The position numbers were made by a program, and so were the translations under genes. This document shows, one piece after another, positions 42,389 through 51,721 of a stretch of DNA of 64,000 nt (the first letter of the stretch is position 1; each line of letters begins with the position of its first letter). This stretch comes from Devosia sp. MC521 (GTDB lineage: Bacteria; Pseudomonadota; Alphaproteobacteria; Rhizobiales; Devosiaceae), in the NCBI RefSeq assembly GCF_014127105.1, contig NZ_CP059902.1, positions 1,087,001 through 1,151,000 of the forward strand, in the 5' to 3' direction. The notes beneath the pieces were generated by a model. The model ran no database searches. It worked only from the letters and a program-made list of their open reading frames with translations, and was not told the origin of the DNA.

Positions 42389-44220
42389 GGGGTCGGTCTC
42401 GGAAAACGGAGCACAAAGCTCGCGCCGGATGCTGTGTTTGGTTCCAAAAGCAGGCTCGCGCCAAAGCTCTGTGCAAGGTCTTGGCTGATCACGAGCCCAA
42501 GTCCGAGCCCCTTCGCCTTGCTGGTCGAAAACGGGGTGAACATGCGTTCTGCCATGTCCGGCGAAACCCCAGGTCCGTTGTCCGTCACCCTCAGGCTTAC
42601 GCTTCCGGGCTCACTTGAAAAGGCGATGGATATGGCTTTGTTCGTTCGCCCCTCCAGAGCCTCTAGGGCGTTCTGGATGAGGTTGACGATGATCTGTTCG
42701 ACCCCGGTTTCATCTGCAAAAATCGGCACATCTGTCTGCGGCCGCGTGTAGCAGATCCGCACATTCTGGTGCCGAATGTTCGCGCCCAATAGGCTCAGCG
42801 CCGCGTCCACGGCACTGCGCAGATCCATCATCACCGCGTTCCGTCCACCCTTCCGTGAAAAATCGCGAAGGTGTTCGGTAATCTTGGTAATGCGGTCCGT
42901 GAGGCGCGAAATCGCCCCAAAATTCTCCATCGCTTCGGCATTGGCGCTGCGCTGCAGAAAGACCTGCCCATTGTCCGCATAGGCGCGGATGGCACCCAAT
43001 GGCTGGTTGATTTCATGCGCCACACCGGCCGCAATTTGCCCCAGTGATGCGAGGCGATTGGCTTGGGTAAGTTCGTCCCTCAACCGCGCCGCGTTCAACT
43101 CGGCCGCGTCGCGCTCGTTGATCACTTCCACCAGAGCGTGGTTGGTCGCGGCCAAATCGGCGGTGCGCGTCTCGACGGCAAGCTCCAATGCGTGGTGCTG
43201 GTCGGCCATGCGCCGTCTGACCCGGTCCGACCGTTGCAGCAAAGCCAAGGCCAGAGCGGCCAAAGCTGCCCCAGCAGCCAAGACCAGTAAGGCATTGGAG
43301 CGCGTGGTGGTGATCGCCGCGGCCCGCTCCGCTTCTACTGGGAAGAGTGCGGAGAGCTGCCAATCCGTTGTCGGGACCGCAATCTGCACCCGCGCAAACT
43401 GATGCGGCGTTTCGTGGGGTGGAATGAGGGCCTCAACGACATCCGTGCGCCCTTCATGAGACGCAATGGGCAGCGGCCGCAGAGGCGCAGAGAGATATTG
43501 CAAGCTTTGTCGCAGTGCCGCCACTTCAGCCGCGCTCTTCGTCTCGGCGGCGTAAAACTGCCAGTTCGGCACACTTGAGAGCAGCACGACGTCTCTGGCA
43601 TCTGTCACGTAAGTGGCAGCATTCCCCGGTGCCCAGAGGGTCTCGAGCAATCTAAAGTCAATTTTGACAACGGCCACGCCCAGCGTGCCATCGGGTCCCT
43701 CAATGCGCTCGGACACATAAAGCCCGGGAACACGGCTGGTCGCTCCCATGGCGAAAAGCTGGCCCGTGCCGCCCGACATCGCATCGCGGAAATAGGCGCG
43801 ATACTGGTAGTTGTTCCCGACAAAGCTCTCGTCAGTGTCGAAATTGCTCGCCGCAATGGTGTCACCTGCGACATTGATCACATAAATCACACTCGCCCCA
43901 GCGCCTTCAGCGAGCGTTCTCAGCTTCTGGTTTAGCCCCGCGACGGCAAATGGCTGACCGTCGTTGAGGGTCGCGATGACGTCGGCGTCCCGGGCCACCA
44001 GAAAGCGGACCGCGCGCTGCTTATCGAGTTCTGCGAGCAGCGCCGACACCTGCAATTGTGTGGTTGCGTCTCCACGCTCGAGCACCTCGGCGTCCGCTTC
44101 CGCCTCACCAACATAGGCGCCAACAGTCAGCGCCACTCCGCCGAGGGCCAGCAGAACAGCGCCCAAAAATGCCCATTGCAAAAGCGGGCCGCGGACTATG
44201 CGTTTGAGAGAAAAATCCAT
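42385..44220 (-). CDS. dctB: DctB, C4-dicarboxylate sensor histidine kinase
   Basis: 611 residues from ATG 44220 (AAGG six bases upstream; ATG 44226 is the alternative). TM1 about 14-36, periplasmic double-Cache sensor about 37-300, TM2 about 305-325, coiled region, HisKA with phospho-His in [18 protein letters not shown] and HATPase boxes ([31 protein letters not shown]). Senses periplasmic succinate, fumarate and malate and phosphorylates DctD. Divergent from dctA with the regulatory sites between. Confidence 0.95.
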   Translation of the reverse strand: MDFSLKRIVRGPLLQWAFLGAVLLALGGVALTVGAYVGEAEADAEVLERGDATTQLQVSALLAELDKQRAVRFLVARDADVIATLNDGQPFAVAGLNQKLRTLAEGAGASVIYVINVAGDTIAASNFDTDESFVGNNYQYRAYFRDAMSGGTGQLFAMGATSRVPGLYVSERIEGPDGTLGVAVVKIDFRLLETLWAPGNAATYVTDARDVVLLSSVPNWQFYAAETKSAAEVAALRQSLQYLSAPLRPLPIASHEGRTDVVEALIPPHETPHQFARVQIAVPTTDWQLSALFPVEAERAAAITTTRSNALLVLAAGAALAALALALLQRSDRVRRRMADQHHALELAVETRTADLAATNHALVEVINERDAAELNAARLRDELTQANRLASLGQIAAGVAHEINQPLGAIRAYADNGQVFLQRSANAEAMENFGAISRLTDRITKITEHLRDFSRKGGRNAVMMDLRSAVDAALSLLGANIRHQNVRICYTRPQTDVPIFADETGVEQIIVNLIQNALEALEGRTNKAISIAFSSEPGSVSLRVTDNGPGVSPDMAERMFTPFSTSKAKGLGLGLVISQDLAQSFGASLLLEPNTASGASFVLRFPRPTP

Positions 44221-44228
44221 GCGCATCC

Positions 44229-44280
44229 TTGTGCGGATTTTCGCACAAACTGCAATTCACGATGTGTGGATTTACGCACA
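44229..44280 (+). promoter_or_regulatory. Two DctD upstream activating sites
   Basis: Site 1 TTGTGCGGATTTTCGCACAA (44229-44248), with perfect 7-base arms; site 2 TGTGTGG...CGCACA (44263-44280), slightly imperfect. Centres are about 33 bases (three turns) apart and lie roughly 75-125 bases upstream of the -24 element. This closely follows the known TGTGCGGAAATCCGCACA-type DctD sites of rhizobia. Confidence 0.85.
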
Positions 44281-44353
44281 AACTCGCATAATGTGGCAGT
44301 TCTTTGGAAGTTTTGTGACGGTTTATCAGACAGATAGGGGTGAAGTCGGTAAC

Positions 44354-44370
44354 TGGCACACTAGTTGCGA
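44354..44370 (+). promoter_or_regulatory. Sigma-54 (-24/-12) promoter of dctA
   Basis: TGGCAC (44354-44359), five bases, TTGC (44365-44368) GA. GG and GC are ten bases apart as sigma-54 requires. It is about 57 bases upstream of the dctA start. Confidence 0.9.
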
Positions 44371-44426
44371 AAGGAGTGGGAGCACAACGAGCCGCGCAAC
44401 TGCGGCCCCCCTACGGGAGTGAGACC

Positions 44427-45767
44427 ATGATGCCCCATTCAATGGCAGACTCTTCTGCCCCAAAGATACCTCTCTACAAGCACCTCTATGTGCAGGTGAT
44501 CTTCGCAATCGTTGTCGGTATTTTGCTCGGCCACTTCTGGCCAGCCATCGGCACAGAAATGAAGCCTCTCGGCGATGCCTTCATCAAACTGGTGAAGATG
44601 ATCATTGCGCCGGTGATCTTCCTCACCGTTGCCACAGGCATTGCTGGCATGAGCGATCTGAGCAAGGTTGGTAAGGTCGTTGGTAAGGCGATGATCTACT
44701 TCCTCACCTTCTCGACCCTGGCGCTGATCGTTGGCCTTATCGTTGCCAATTTGGTTCAGCCCGGCGCTGGCCTCAACATCGATCCAGCAACGCTCGATCA
44801 GGCTGCAGTGCAGGGCTATGCGGACAAGGCGCATGATAGCACCATCACAGGCTTCCTGATGGGCATCATCCCCGACACCATGGTCAGCGCCTTCGCTGAC
44901 GGCAACATACTGCAGGTTCTGTTCGTCGCCATCCTGTTCGGTGTCGCTCTCGCCGCCGTTGGCGAACGTGGCAAGCCGGTGCTGGACCTGTTCCAGACGC
45001 TGACTGCACCAATCTTCAAGATCGTTTCGATCCTGATGAAGGCCGCTCCAATCGGTGCCTTCGGCGCTATGGCCTTCACCATCGGTCGCTATGGCATTGG
45101 CTCCATCGCCAATCTGGCGCTGCTTGTCGGCACCTTCTACCTGACCTCTTTCCTCTTCGTCGTGGTCATCCTCGGCGCAGTGGCGAAGTACAATGGCTTC
45201 TCCATTTTCGCCCTCATCCGCTACATTAAGGATGAGCTTCTGCTCGTTCTCGGCACCTCTTCCTCCGAAGCTGCTCTCCCAACTCTGATGCAGAAGATGG
45301 AAGACGCCGGTGCGAAGAAGTCGGTTGTGGGTCTGGTGATCCCGACTGGCTACTCCTTCAACCTCGACGGCACCAATATCTACATGACCATGGCGGCGCT
45401 GTTCATCGCGCAGGCCACTGGCATCGAGCTCTCGCTGTGGGATCAGATCATCCTGCTGCTGGTGGCGATGCTGAGCTCGAAGGGCGCTGCAGGCATCACT
45501 GGCGCGGGCTTCATTACCCTGGCGGCAACCCTCTCGGTTATTCCATCCGTGCCAATCGCAGGCATGGCTCTGATCCTCGGCATCGACCGCTTCATGTCCG
45601 AATGCCGCGCACTGACCAACCTTACCGGCAATGCCGTTGCTTGTCTGGTCGTGGCCCGTTGGGAAGGCGAGCTGGACGTTGAGCAGATGAATAGGGCGCT
45701 GTCTGGTGAAGCCGTGGCAACACCACCCGCTTCTGAAAAGCCAGCTGCCTTGCAGCCAGCAGAATAA
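44427..45767 (+). CDS. dctA: DctA, C4-dicarboxylate:cation symporter
   Basis: 446 residues from ATG 44427 (RBS GGGAGTGAG), discarding the open frame that runs through the promoter. Family segments: [21 protein letters not shown] at the N-terminus, the serine-rich hairpin [26 protein letters not shown] and the re-entrant loop [13 protein letters not shown]. Inner-membrane importer of succinate, fumarate and malate. Under DctBD/sigma-54 control. Confidence 0.96.
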   Translation: MMPHSMADSSAPKIPLYKHLYVQVIFAIVVGILLGHFWPAIGTEMKPLGDAFIKLVKMIIAPVIFLTVATGIAGMSDLSKVGKVVGKAMIYFLTFSTLALIVGLIVANLVQPGAGLNIDPATLDQAAVQGYADKAHDSTITGFLMGIIPDTMVSAFADGNILQVLFVAILFGVALAAVGERGKPVLDLFQTLTAPIFKIVSILMKAAPIGAFGAMAFTIGRYGIGSIANLALLVGTFYLTSFLFVVVILGAVAKYNGFSIFALIRYIKDELLLVLGTSSSEAALPTLMQKMEDAGAKKSVVGLVIPTGYSFNLDGTNIYMTMAALFIAQATGIELSLWDQIILLLVAMLSSKGAAGITGAGFITLAATLSVIPSVPIAGMALILGIDRFMSECRALTNLTGNAVACLVVARWEGELDVEQMNRALSGEAVATPPASEKPAALQPAE

Positions 45768-45776
45768 GCAAAATGG

Positions 45777-45808
45777 AAAAGGCGGCTCCTGAGGCCGCCT
45801 TTTCTTTT
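45777..45808 (+). terminator. Bidirectional terminator between dctA and the SMP-30-like gene
   Basis: AAAAGGCGGC (45777-45786), 7-base loop, GCCGCCTTTT (45794-45803), then CTTTT. A-rich and T-rich flanks on both sides suit both convergent genes. Confidence 0.85.
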
Positions 45809-45884
45809 AACCGATGAAGTCTTGGTCCATTGCTGAGCGCTGCACCACTGCGGCGCTCAGTTTTGAACACCGCAAAGCTCGGTG

Positions 45885-46877
45885 TTAGCTCAATGGCACG
45901 AATGCCAAGCCGTTGTTGTTGTTGAGCGGAACAACCAGCTGATTGGCTTCAGCATCGTAGCACATGGAGGCTGCGCTCGGGATGCTGGTTGCGATCAGCT
46001 CAGCTTCAGCGCCCGGCACCATCTTCGAGATCCCGCCTTGCATGACGCTGCTCACATATTTGGTGCCGTCAGCCATGATGACGAGGCCATCGCTGCCTGG
46101 TTGCGCGGCTTTTTCTGTGTTGAGCAATTCGCCATCGACGGAGAAGGTCAGAACGGCGTCATCACCCATGTTGGCGATCACGATGTTTCCGTCATTGTCG
46201 ATACCAACACCATTGGGCAGAGCCAGTGGCGCGCCTTCGAGGAATACGCTGGTTTCACCATCTGGCGTGACCTTGAAAATGCGCTGTGGTGTACCCGCAG
46301 GGCCCATGCCTGTGTCAGAGCCGTAGATCGTACCGTCACTGGCCACTTCAATGTCATTGAGCCAAGCGACACCAGCCACAGGCACTTCGCCGACCGGCGC
46401 GCCGGTGGCAATGTCAAACTTGCGGATCACGGCTGTGCGCGGATCGTCCTCTGCGGTGCCGCCATCGCTGTCAGCGAGATAGAGGATGCCCTCATGGATG
46501 TCGCTGCCGAACGGCTCATTGAGAGTGAGGCCGTTGCGGTTGGCGCCGATCCAGCGCGGGGTGTGGACGGACCCATCGTGATTGATGAGCGAGACGAAAC
46601 CATCATTCGGGAAGCGGTTCTGTGGTGCACCACGGTTCACCGCAATAACCAAGTTTCTCGTCTCGTCGTAAGAGCAGCTCTCTGCACTGACGATGGCGCC
46701 AAAGACCTTCACATTATCAGAGGCCGGAGTGTGCGCGCCCTCCCTGTCCACAATGCCCACAGGCATGCCGGCAGCGAAGGGAAGGTCCTCCGGCTTTGGC
46801 GCGGCGTCCTGAGCAAGGGCAATGGATGAGCTGGCTAATACAGCAGCGCAGCAGGTCAGGCTGAGTAATTTGAGCAT
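45885..46877 (-). CDS. Exported SMP-30/gluconolactonase-like beta-propeller protein
   Basis: 330 residues with a signal peptide (about 1-23, SSSIALAQD). Repeated propeller strands with DGTIYGSDTG, NGVGIDNDGNIVIANMG and SDGLVIMADGTKYVSS, typical of SMP-30/strictosidine-synthase-like propellers, which coordinate a metal and often hydrolyse lactones. ELNDIE-type Asn/Asp residues (WLNDIEVASDG) probably bind the metal. Monocistronic; no context for a substrate. Confidence 0.8.
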   Translation of the reverse strand: MLKLLSLTCCAAVLASSSIALAQDAAPKPEDLPFAAGMPVGIVDREGAHTPASDNVKVFGAIVSAESCSYDETRNLVIAVNRGAPQNRFPNDGFVSLINHDGSVHTPRWIGANRNGLTLNEPFGSDIHEGILYLADSDGGTAEDDPRTAVIRKFDIATGAPVGEVPVAGVAWLNDIEVASDGTIYGSDTGMGPAGTPQRIFKVTPDGETSVFLEGAPLALPNGVGIDNDGNIVIANMGDDAVLTFSVDGELLNTEKAAQPGSDGLVIMADGTKYVSSVMQGGISKMVPGAEAELIATSIPSAASMCYDAEANQLVVPLNNNNGLAFVPLS

Positions 46878-47344
46878 GAGGTCTCCGGGATTCTAGTAAT
46901 GCTAATGAATTCGGAACGTCGAAATGACTTAAATTCTAGGGACAACACGCCTCGCCACACCGGGTGGGAAGCGAAAATCCCCCTACAACCATCTGATGGT
47001 ATTGGCATTCTCCATAGGTGTCTATGGGGGAGACGCGTTGATTTGCTGGATGCTCTGCTCCTCGCAGAAGCGAGGATATCTGGTTTTTGTCAGCGTCACA
47101 GCGCGCCAAACGCCAGCAGTTTAGCTCTAGACAGCCTGTCTGTCGGTACACAAAAGTGCCGAAGAAATGCACATTTCAGACGGCTCTAATATATTAGTAG
47201 AAAGGGGTGCTGCGTAATCCGCGCAACGCTTTAGCACGCAAGTCGGCCGCCGGGCGCGCACGCGGTCATCTGCGCGCTGTCTTGTGGCCAGCGCGCAGCA
47301 TTTTTCTATGAGAGCTAACTCGGCGATCCTAAAAGAAGCCTCGG
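46878..47344. other. 467-base intergenic region with several stem-loops, no protein gene
   Basis: Both flanking genes are on the minus strand. The stretch contains ACCATCTGATGGT (about 46988-47000), CCATAG-GTGT-CTATGG (about 47010-47026), CCTCGC-AGAA-GCGAGG (about 47060-47076), the palindrome CTAATATATTAG (about 47181-47192) and a plus-strand terminator at 47270-47306. A 96-codon ORF at 46899 shows no protein character. Confidence 0.5.
47181..47306 (+). ncRNA. Candidate small RNA ending at an orphan terminator
   Basis: CTGCGCGCTG (47270-47279), 9-base loop, CAGCGCGCAG (47289-47298) and CATTTTTC form a rho-independent terminator on the plus strand where no plus-strand gene exists for 1.5 kb upstream. 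A GTGCT...AGCAC stem-loop precedes it (about 47208-47235). The start is arbitrary, set at the AT-rich palindrome. Not assignable to a known sRNA family by eye. Confidence 0.3.
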
Positions 47345-48106
47345 TTAGCGCCGGAAGACGACGCCGCCGAGCCAGCCAGTGAACAGAGCGAGGAATGCTG
47401 CGGCGAGGCCATAGAGCAGGGAATGATTGCGCGCGCTATCCACCAGCATGCGCTCGAACCCTTCGGTGCGAACCGCAAATCGCGTGGTGGCTTCAGTTAT
47501 CAGCTCGCCATTGGCGTAGAGATAAGCCTGCGCAATATAGAGCCCGTTGGAGACATGTGAGGGCAGGGAGATGCGCGCGGCAAAGCCGGTCCGAGACAGA
47601 AACACCACGCCCATGGCGTTTTCGCTATAGGTGCCGCCCTTGGTTTTGATGCGCACAAACTCGCTGTTGAGCTCCTGTGGTCCCGACAGGTGGGAGGCTT
47701 CTACGACGCGCAGCAGACTGAAGTCCGGCCGCTCATCCAAGCCTTCCGGCAGGATGACGTTGAGCGGCCGATTAGACAAAATGGCGTAATAGCTTGGGAC
47801 GCCCTTATACATCGTCATGTCGGTGGTCAGCACCACGCCAAGCTCGCGCCCCTTCATGCTGACACGTTGGTCATGCGGTGGGCCTTTGATCACCATCACC
47901 ACGTCATAGCTAGTGTCAGCGGGCAGATTGTGCGCAGTCGGGTCGATGGCGCCAAAGAGGGTAAAACTCTGGCCTGCAAAATTGGAGTGGACCGCAACCA
48001 CGGGGTCCGAATTGGCCAGAACCAGGCCCTGCGCTGCAACGGGCGTCGCGGCGGCAACGATAATCAGCAGTGTGGCGGCGATGGCTGTGCGGAGGCGGGA
48101 GAACAT
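47345..48106 (-). CDS. TIGR02186-type membrane-anchored protein paired with TauE
   Basis: 253 residues from ATG 48106 (GTG 48109 possible). Signal peptide about 1-26 (ATPVAAQG), a periplasmic beta-rich domain (FTLFGAIDP, DVVMVIKGPPHDQRVS) and a C-terminal transmembrane helix (LLYGLAAAFLALFTGWLGG). This family, restricted largely to alphaproteobacteria, is found next to TauE/SafE exporters; here its start overlaps the tauE-like stop. Probably an auxiliary subunit of the exporter. Confidence 0.85.
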   Translation of the reverse strand: MFSRLRTAIAATLLIIVAAATPVAAQGLVLANSDPVVAVHSNFAGQSFTLFGAIDPTAHNLPADTSYDVVMVIKGPPHDQRVSMKGRELGVVLTTDMTMYKGVPSYYAILSNRPLNVILPEGLDERPDFSLLRVVEASHLSGPQELNSEFVRIKTKGGTYSENAMGVVFLSRTGFAARISLPSHVSNGLYIAQAYLYANGELITEATTRFAVRTEGFERMLVDSARNHSLLYGLAAAFLALFTGWLGGVVFRR

Positions 48107-49038
48107 CACAGTGTTTCTCCAAAGCCAATGGTTGTGACGGTGAACGGGTCGGCTGGCATGGTGAACAGCGAAAAGCCGAATCGCGTCGCGATCAGCAAAA
48201 TCAGCAGAGCCAACAGCGCCCGCAATTGCTCACCCTTGATCGTCTGACCAGCGGAGGCGCCAAATTGCGCGCCAACCACGCTGCCGACCATCAGGCAGAA
48301 GGCGAGGAGAATATCGACAGATTGATTGGTCACAGCCTGCAGCACGCAGGTGACGAGCATGACTACCAGCAGGTGGACGAGCGAGGTGCCAATGACCACA
48401 TTGCCCGGAACGCGCAGGAGGTAGACGAGGGCAGGGACAAGGATAAAGCCGCCGCCCAGACCGAGCAGCGCTCCCAAAATGCCGACGCAAAAGCCGATGC
48501 CGATCACCGGAATGACAGAAATATAGAGCTTTGAGCGTGGGAATTGTGTGCGCAACGGTAGGCGCTGCAACCAGGACGAGCCCTGTGGCTTCGGCGTCGG
48601 CACATAGTCCTTGCGGCGCGCGCGGATGATCGAGCGAACACTTTCAAACAGCATGGATGAGCCGACAAAGCCGAGAAGTACCACATAGCTAATAGCAATG
48701 AAGAAATCGACCTGACCCCATTGGCGCAGCAGAGCCAGAACACCAATGGCGGCGATAGATCCGCCAACGCCTCCGCCAACGAGATAGGCGGCAAGCTTGA
48801 AGTCGATCCCGCCCTTGCGGAAATAGGAAATCGCCCCGGACGTTGAGGAGGCGGCGACCTGCGCTGTAACCGAAGCAACGGCAACTGCGGCGGGCACGCC
48901 GGAAAACAGCAGCAGCGGCGTCATCAGAAAGCCGCCGCCAACACCAAACAGACCCGAAATGAAGCCGATCGCGGCACCGATACCGATCAGGAAAAACAGA
49001 TCGACGGAGAGTTCAGCGATAGGCAGATAGATGGGCAT
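48106..49038 (-). CDS. TauE/SafE (TSUP) family sulfite/anion exporter
   Basis: 310 residues, eight hydrophobic helices in two homologous halves: GFISGLFGVGGGFLMTPLLLF and GILGALLGLGGGFILVPALVY, the duplicated glycine-rich TSUP motif. The cytoplasmic loop between halves (RARRKDYVPTPKPQG) is basic. TSUP proteins export sulfite, sulfoacetate or related anions. Next to a sulfatase/FGE unit and a sulfonate-type importer, sulfite or an organosulfur anion is a sensible cargo. Confidence 0.9.
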   Translation of the reverse strand: MPIYLPIAELSVDLFFLIGIGAAIGFISGLFGVGGGFLMTPLLLFSGVPAAVAVASVTAQVAASSTSGAISYFRKGGIDFKLAAYLVGGGVGGSIAAIGVLALLRQWGQVDFFIAISYVVLLGFVGSSMLFESVRSIIRARRKDYVPTPKPQGSSWLQRLPLRTQFPRSKLYISVIPVIGIGFCVGILGALLGLGGGFILVPALVYLLRVPGNVVIGTSLVHLLVVMLVTCVLQAVTNQSVDILLAFCLMVGSVVGAQFGASAGQTIKGEQLRALLALLILLIATRFGFSLFTMPADPFTVTTIGFGETL

Positions 49039-49126
49039 TGCGCACCGGGGACGATATTAAAAACAGGCGCTTAAAGCGCCGAAGCTAACCACTCAAGAGC
49101 GATAAACATGCGAGGTGTGTTGGACA

Positions 49127-50068
49127 TCACGTACGGCTCGAAAATGCAAGGCGGAAGCCTGCATTTGATCCCGCACTATCCGGCGACATGGCCATACGTG
49201 CCGCAATCCGATAGCGGTAGCAATAGGAGATGTGACAAAGGAACGAACCTCCTTTGAGTACTTTCTCTTTATGCTGCGCGGCACTAGCATTTCGAAGCTT
49301 GGCCGACTTGCTCAGAGAGCGAATTTTGAACGCGTCCTGCGTCCACTCCCAAACATTCCCCGCCATGTTGTAGAGCCCCAAACTATTGGGTTCGAAGCTC
49401 TTTGCGGGCGCCGTCAGCAGATAGCCGTCGGTAAGACTATTGTGCCGCGGGAAGCTGCCTTGCCAGATATTGCAGTGAATATCGGTGTCGCTTGGTTCTG
49501 CATCGCCCCAGGGAAAACGCTGTGGATGCGCGCCACCTCGGGCTGCATGTTCCCACTCCGCCTCGGTGGGCAGTCGCCCACCCGCCCAGCGGGCATAAGC
49601 GTTCGCATCATTCCACGAGACTTGCACGACGGGATGATCTTCCCGGTCCCGCAGATCCGACTGCGGCCCTTCTGGGTGGTTCCAGCGTGCCCCTTCGACA
49701 ATCTTCCACCACGGCAATTGATTGCCAACCGAGGCGGCGTGCGCGAGGTGTTCGCGGGAACTGTCGAAAACAGGCGACCAGCCGATCCGCTCGGCTTCAG
49801 TGATATAGCCTGTCGCGGCGACAAACCGCTCAAACTCAGCGTTCGTCACCGTCGTAGGGCTTATCCCATACGGTGCGAGGGTGACACTTCTTTGCGGTCC
49901 CTCACCATCCTGCTCAATGGCCGGTGTGTGGGTGCCGACAAGACTCTTGCCGCCCGCAATCGCTACGACGCCGACCGAAACCTCGGCAGCAGAGACTGTG
50001 GTGACAGTCGTCTGCTCCTGGCTCAGGCTAGTGGCATTCGGCGATGGTGGGCGGCAACATTGGCTCAT
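49127..50068 (-). CDS. Formylglycine-generating enzyme (sulfatase modification)
   Basis: 313 residues of the FGE-sulfatase fold: TVTNAEFERFVAATGY, VSWNDANAYARWAGGRLPTEAEWEHAARG in part, NIWQG, NMAGNVWEWTQD and the C-terminal GGSFLCHISYCYRYRIAAR, where the two Cys (x4 apart) are the copper-binding active-site pair of aerobic FGEs. Oxidises the sulfatase active-site Cys to formylglycine. Its client, with Cys54 in CTPSR, is the adjacent gene, 20 bases away. Confidence 0.93.
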   Translation of the reverse strand: MSQCCRPPSPNATSLSQEQTTVTTVSAAEVSVGVVAIAGGKSLVGTHTPAIEQDGEGPQRSVTLAPYGISPTTVTNAEFERFVAATGYITEAERIGWSPVFDSSREHLAHAASVGNQLPWWKIVEGARWNHPEGPQSDLRDREDHPVVQVSWNDANAYARWAGGRLPTEAEWEHAARGGAHPQRFPWGDAEPSDTDIHCNIWQGSFPRHNSLTDGYLLTAPAKSFEPNSLGLYNMAGNVWEWTQDAFKIRSLSKSAKLRNASAAQHKEKVLKGGSFLCHISYCYRYRIAARMAMSPDSAGSNAGFRLAFSSRT

Positions 50069-50088
50069 TTTATGGGCGACGGATCATC

Positions 50089-51636
50089 TTAGTTTTGTGC
50101 GCGGAGAGCGGCACTATCGTGTTCTGCGATATCGCCGATTTCCGTCATCTTGTGATCCAGCTTTTCCAGCATGGCTAGGAAAATCTCACGATACTTCGGA
50201 TCATTGGCAAGATTGACCAGTTCTTTCGGGTCGCTCTGGCAGTCGAACAATTCCCATTCAGGTGGCTCATCGCCATTGAATGCACCGGGCTGGTCGAGCG
50301 CATCATTGTACCAATAGATCAGCTTGTAGCGATCATCGCGAATGCCGTAGTGCGCAAAGGCGTTGTGGTAATAGTCCTTGTGCATCCAATAGCGATGGTA
50401 GGCCAGATCCTGCCAGCTCGCATCGTCGGTCTTTTCCAAGATGGGGCGCATGCTGACGCCCTGCATGAAGTTCGGGATCTGCACGCCAGCGTAATCAAGG
50501 AATGTCGGAGCAAAATCGACATTTGATGCGATGCGCTTGGTGACCGACTGTGGCGCGATACCATCTGGGTAACGGATGACGAACGGCATCTGCAGCGACT
50601 CTTCATACATGAAGCGCTTATCAAACCAGCCATGCTCACCGAGGAAGAAGCCTTGGTCGGAGGTGTAGATGACCATGGTGTTGTCGGTCAGACCATTGCT
50701 GTCGAGATAGTCGAGGAGGCGCCCAACATTGTCGTCAATGCCCGCGACGGTGCGCAGATAGCGCTTGATGTAGCGCTGATACTTGAACACATCGAGTTCA
50801 CGCTTGGTCTTGAAGGTGAAATTGGTGCCAGTGTCCTTGCAGATCAGCACGAGGCCGGACACGTCTTCCAGATCGGGAACATTGCGGCTGATCGCGCCGT
50901 TTTCGCTGCGAATAGCGCTGCCGACTTCGTCGCCGCCCTCAGGCTGTACCAGCCCTAAGTCTTCGTAGGTCATGTCCTGACGAACCCGCATACGCGCCAG
51001 TTCCGCCGCTGAAGCACGGTTGGAATAGTCGTCGTCATAGGTTTCTGGGATCGGCAGATCTTCGGTGTAAAGCTCGCGATAGCGCGGATGCGGCACGAAT
51101 GGGCGATGCGGCGCCTTATGGTGACACATGACGAAGAACGGACGTTCGCGATCGCACTGGTCCATAAACGCGATGGTCTTGTCGGTGATGATGTCGCTGG
51201 CGTAGCCGGGCTCAACATGTGGCCCATTGCTGTCGATCATCACAGGGTCGAAATAGTCGCCCTGGCCCGGAAGAACCGACCATTGATCAAAGCCGGTGGG
51301 CTGGTGAGCCTTGCCCTCGCCGAGGTGCCATTTGCCGAACATGCCGGTCTGATAGCCGGACGCCTGCAGATAACGCGCCACATTCGGCAAGCGATTATCG
51401 AGGTCGGTGGTCAGCGTAGTGACGCCGTTCACGTGGTTATACGTGCCCGTGAGGATCGAGGCACGGCTCGGGGTACAAATAGAGTTGGTGACGTAGCAGT
51501 GGTCGAGACGCATGCCTTCTTCTGCCAGCCGATCAATATGGGGCGTGGCATTCAGGCCCGAGCCATAGCAAGAGATTGCGCTTGCAGCATGATCATCGGC
51601 CATGATGAACACGATATTGGGTCGAGTTGTCGTCAT
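50089..51636 (-). CDS. Type I sulfatase (aryl or alkyl sulfate ester), formylglycine-dependent
   Basis: 515 residues from ATG 51636 (TTG 51651 possible, neither with a good RBS). N-terminal metal ligands NIVFIMADDH, activation motif CTPSRASILTG with Cys54 as the residue converted to formylglycine, TGMFGKWHLGE, and KAPHRPF plus YTSDQGFFLGEHGWFDK carrying further metal and sulfate ligands. No signal peptide, so it is cytoplasmic, in line with the ABC importer bringing sulfate esters in. Releases sulfate from imported organosulfates. Confidence 0.92.
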   Translation of the reverse strand: MTTTRPNIVFIMADDHAASAISCYGSGLNATPHIDRLAEEGMRLDHCYVTNSICTPSRASILTGTYNHVNGVTTLTTDLDNRLPNVARYLQASGYQTGMFGKWHLGEGKAHQPTGFDQWSVLPGQGDYFDPVMIDSNGPHVEPGYASDIITDKTIAFMDQCDRERPFFVMCHHKAPHRPFVPHPRYRELYTEDLPIPETYDDDYSNRASAAELARMRVRQDMTYEDLGLVQPEGGDEVGSAIRSENGAISRNVPDLEDVSGLVLICKDTGTNFTFKTKRELDVFKYQRYIKRYLRTVAGIDDNVGRLLDYLDSNGLTDNTMVIYTSDQGFFLGEHGWFDKRFMYEESLQMPFVIRYPDGIAPQSVTKRIASNVDFAPTFLDYAGVQIPNFMQGVSMRPILEKTDDASWQDLAYHRYWMHKDYYHNAFAHYGIRDDRYKLIYWYNDALDQPGAFNGDEPPEWELFDCQSDPKELVNLANDPKYREIFLAMLEKLDHKMTEIGDIAEHDSAALRAQN

Positions 51637-51721
51637 CAACTTAGTATCCAAAAAGAGAGACAGTCTGGGTCTCCGCTGCCGATGAAGGCAGCGAAGACCG
51701 TGTGGATTTCAGCCGATTGGC

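Noticed and set aside
45882-46829. 315-codon plus-strand ORF opposite the SMP-30-like gene
   Set aside because: The minus-strand protein has a signal peptide and propeller motifs; the plus-strand translation has none.
46899-47189. 96-codon ORF in the intergenic region
   Set aside because: No RBS, no domain and it overlaps several stem-loops; an RNA interpretation fits better.
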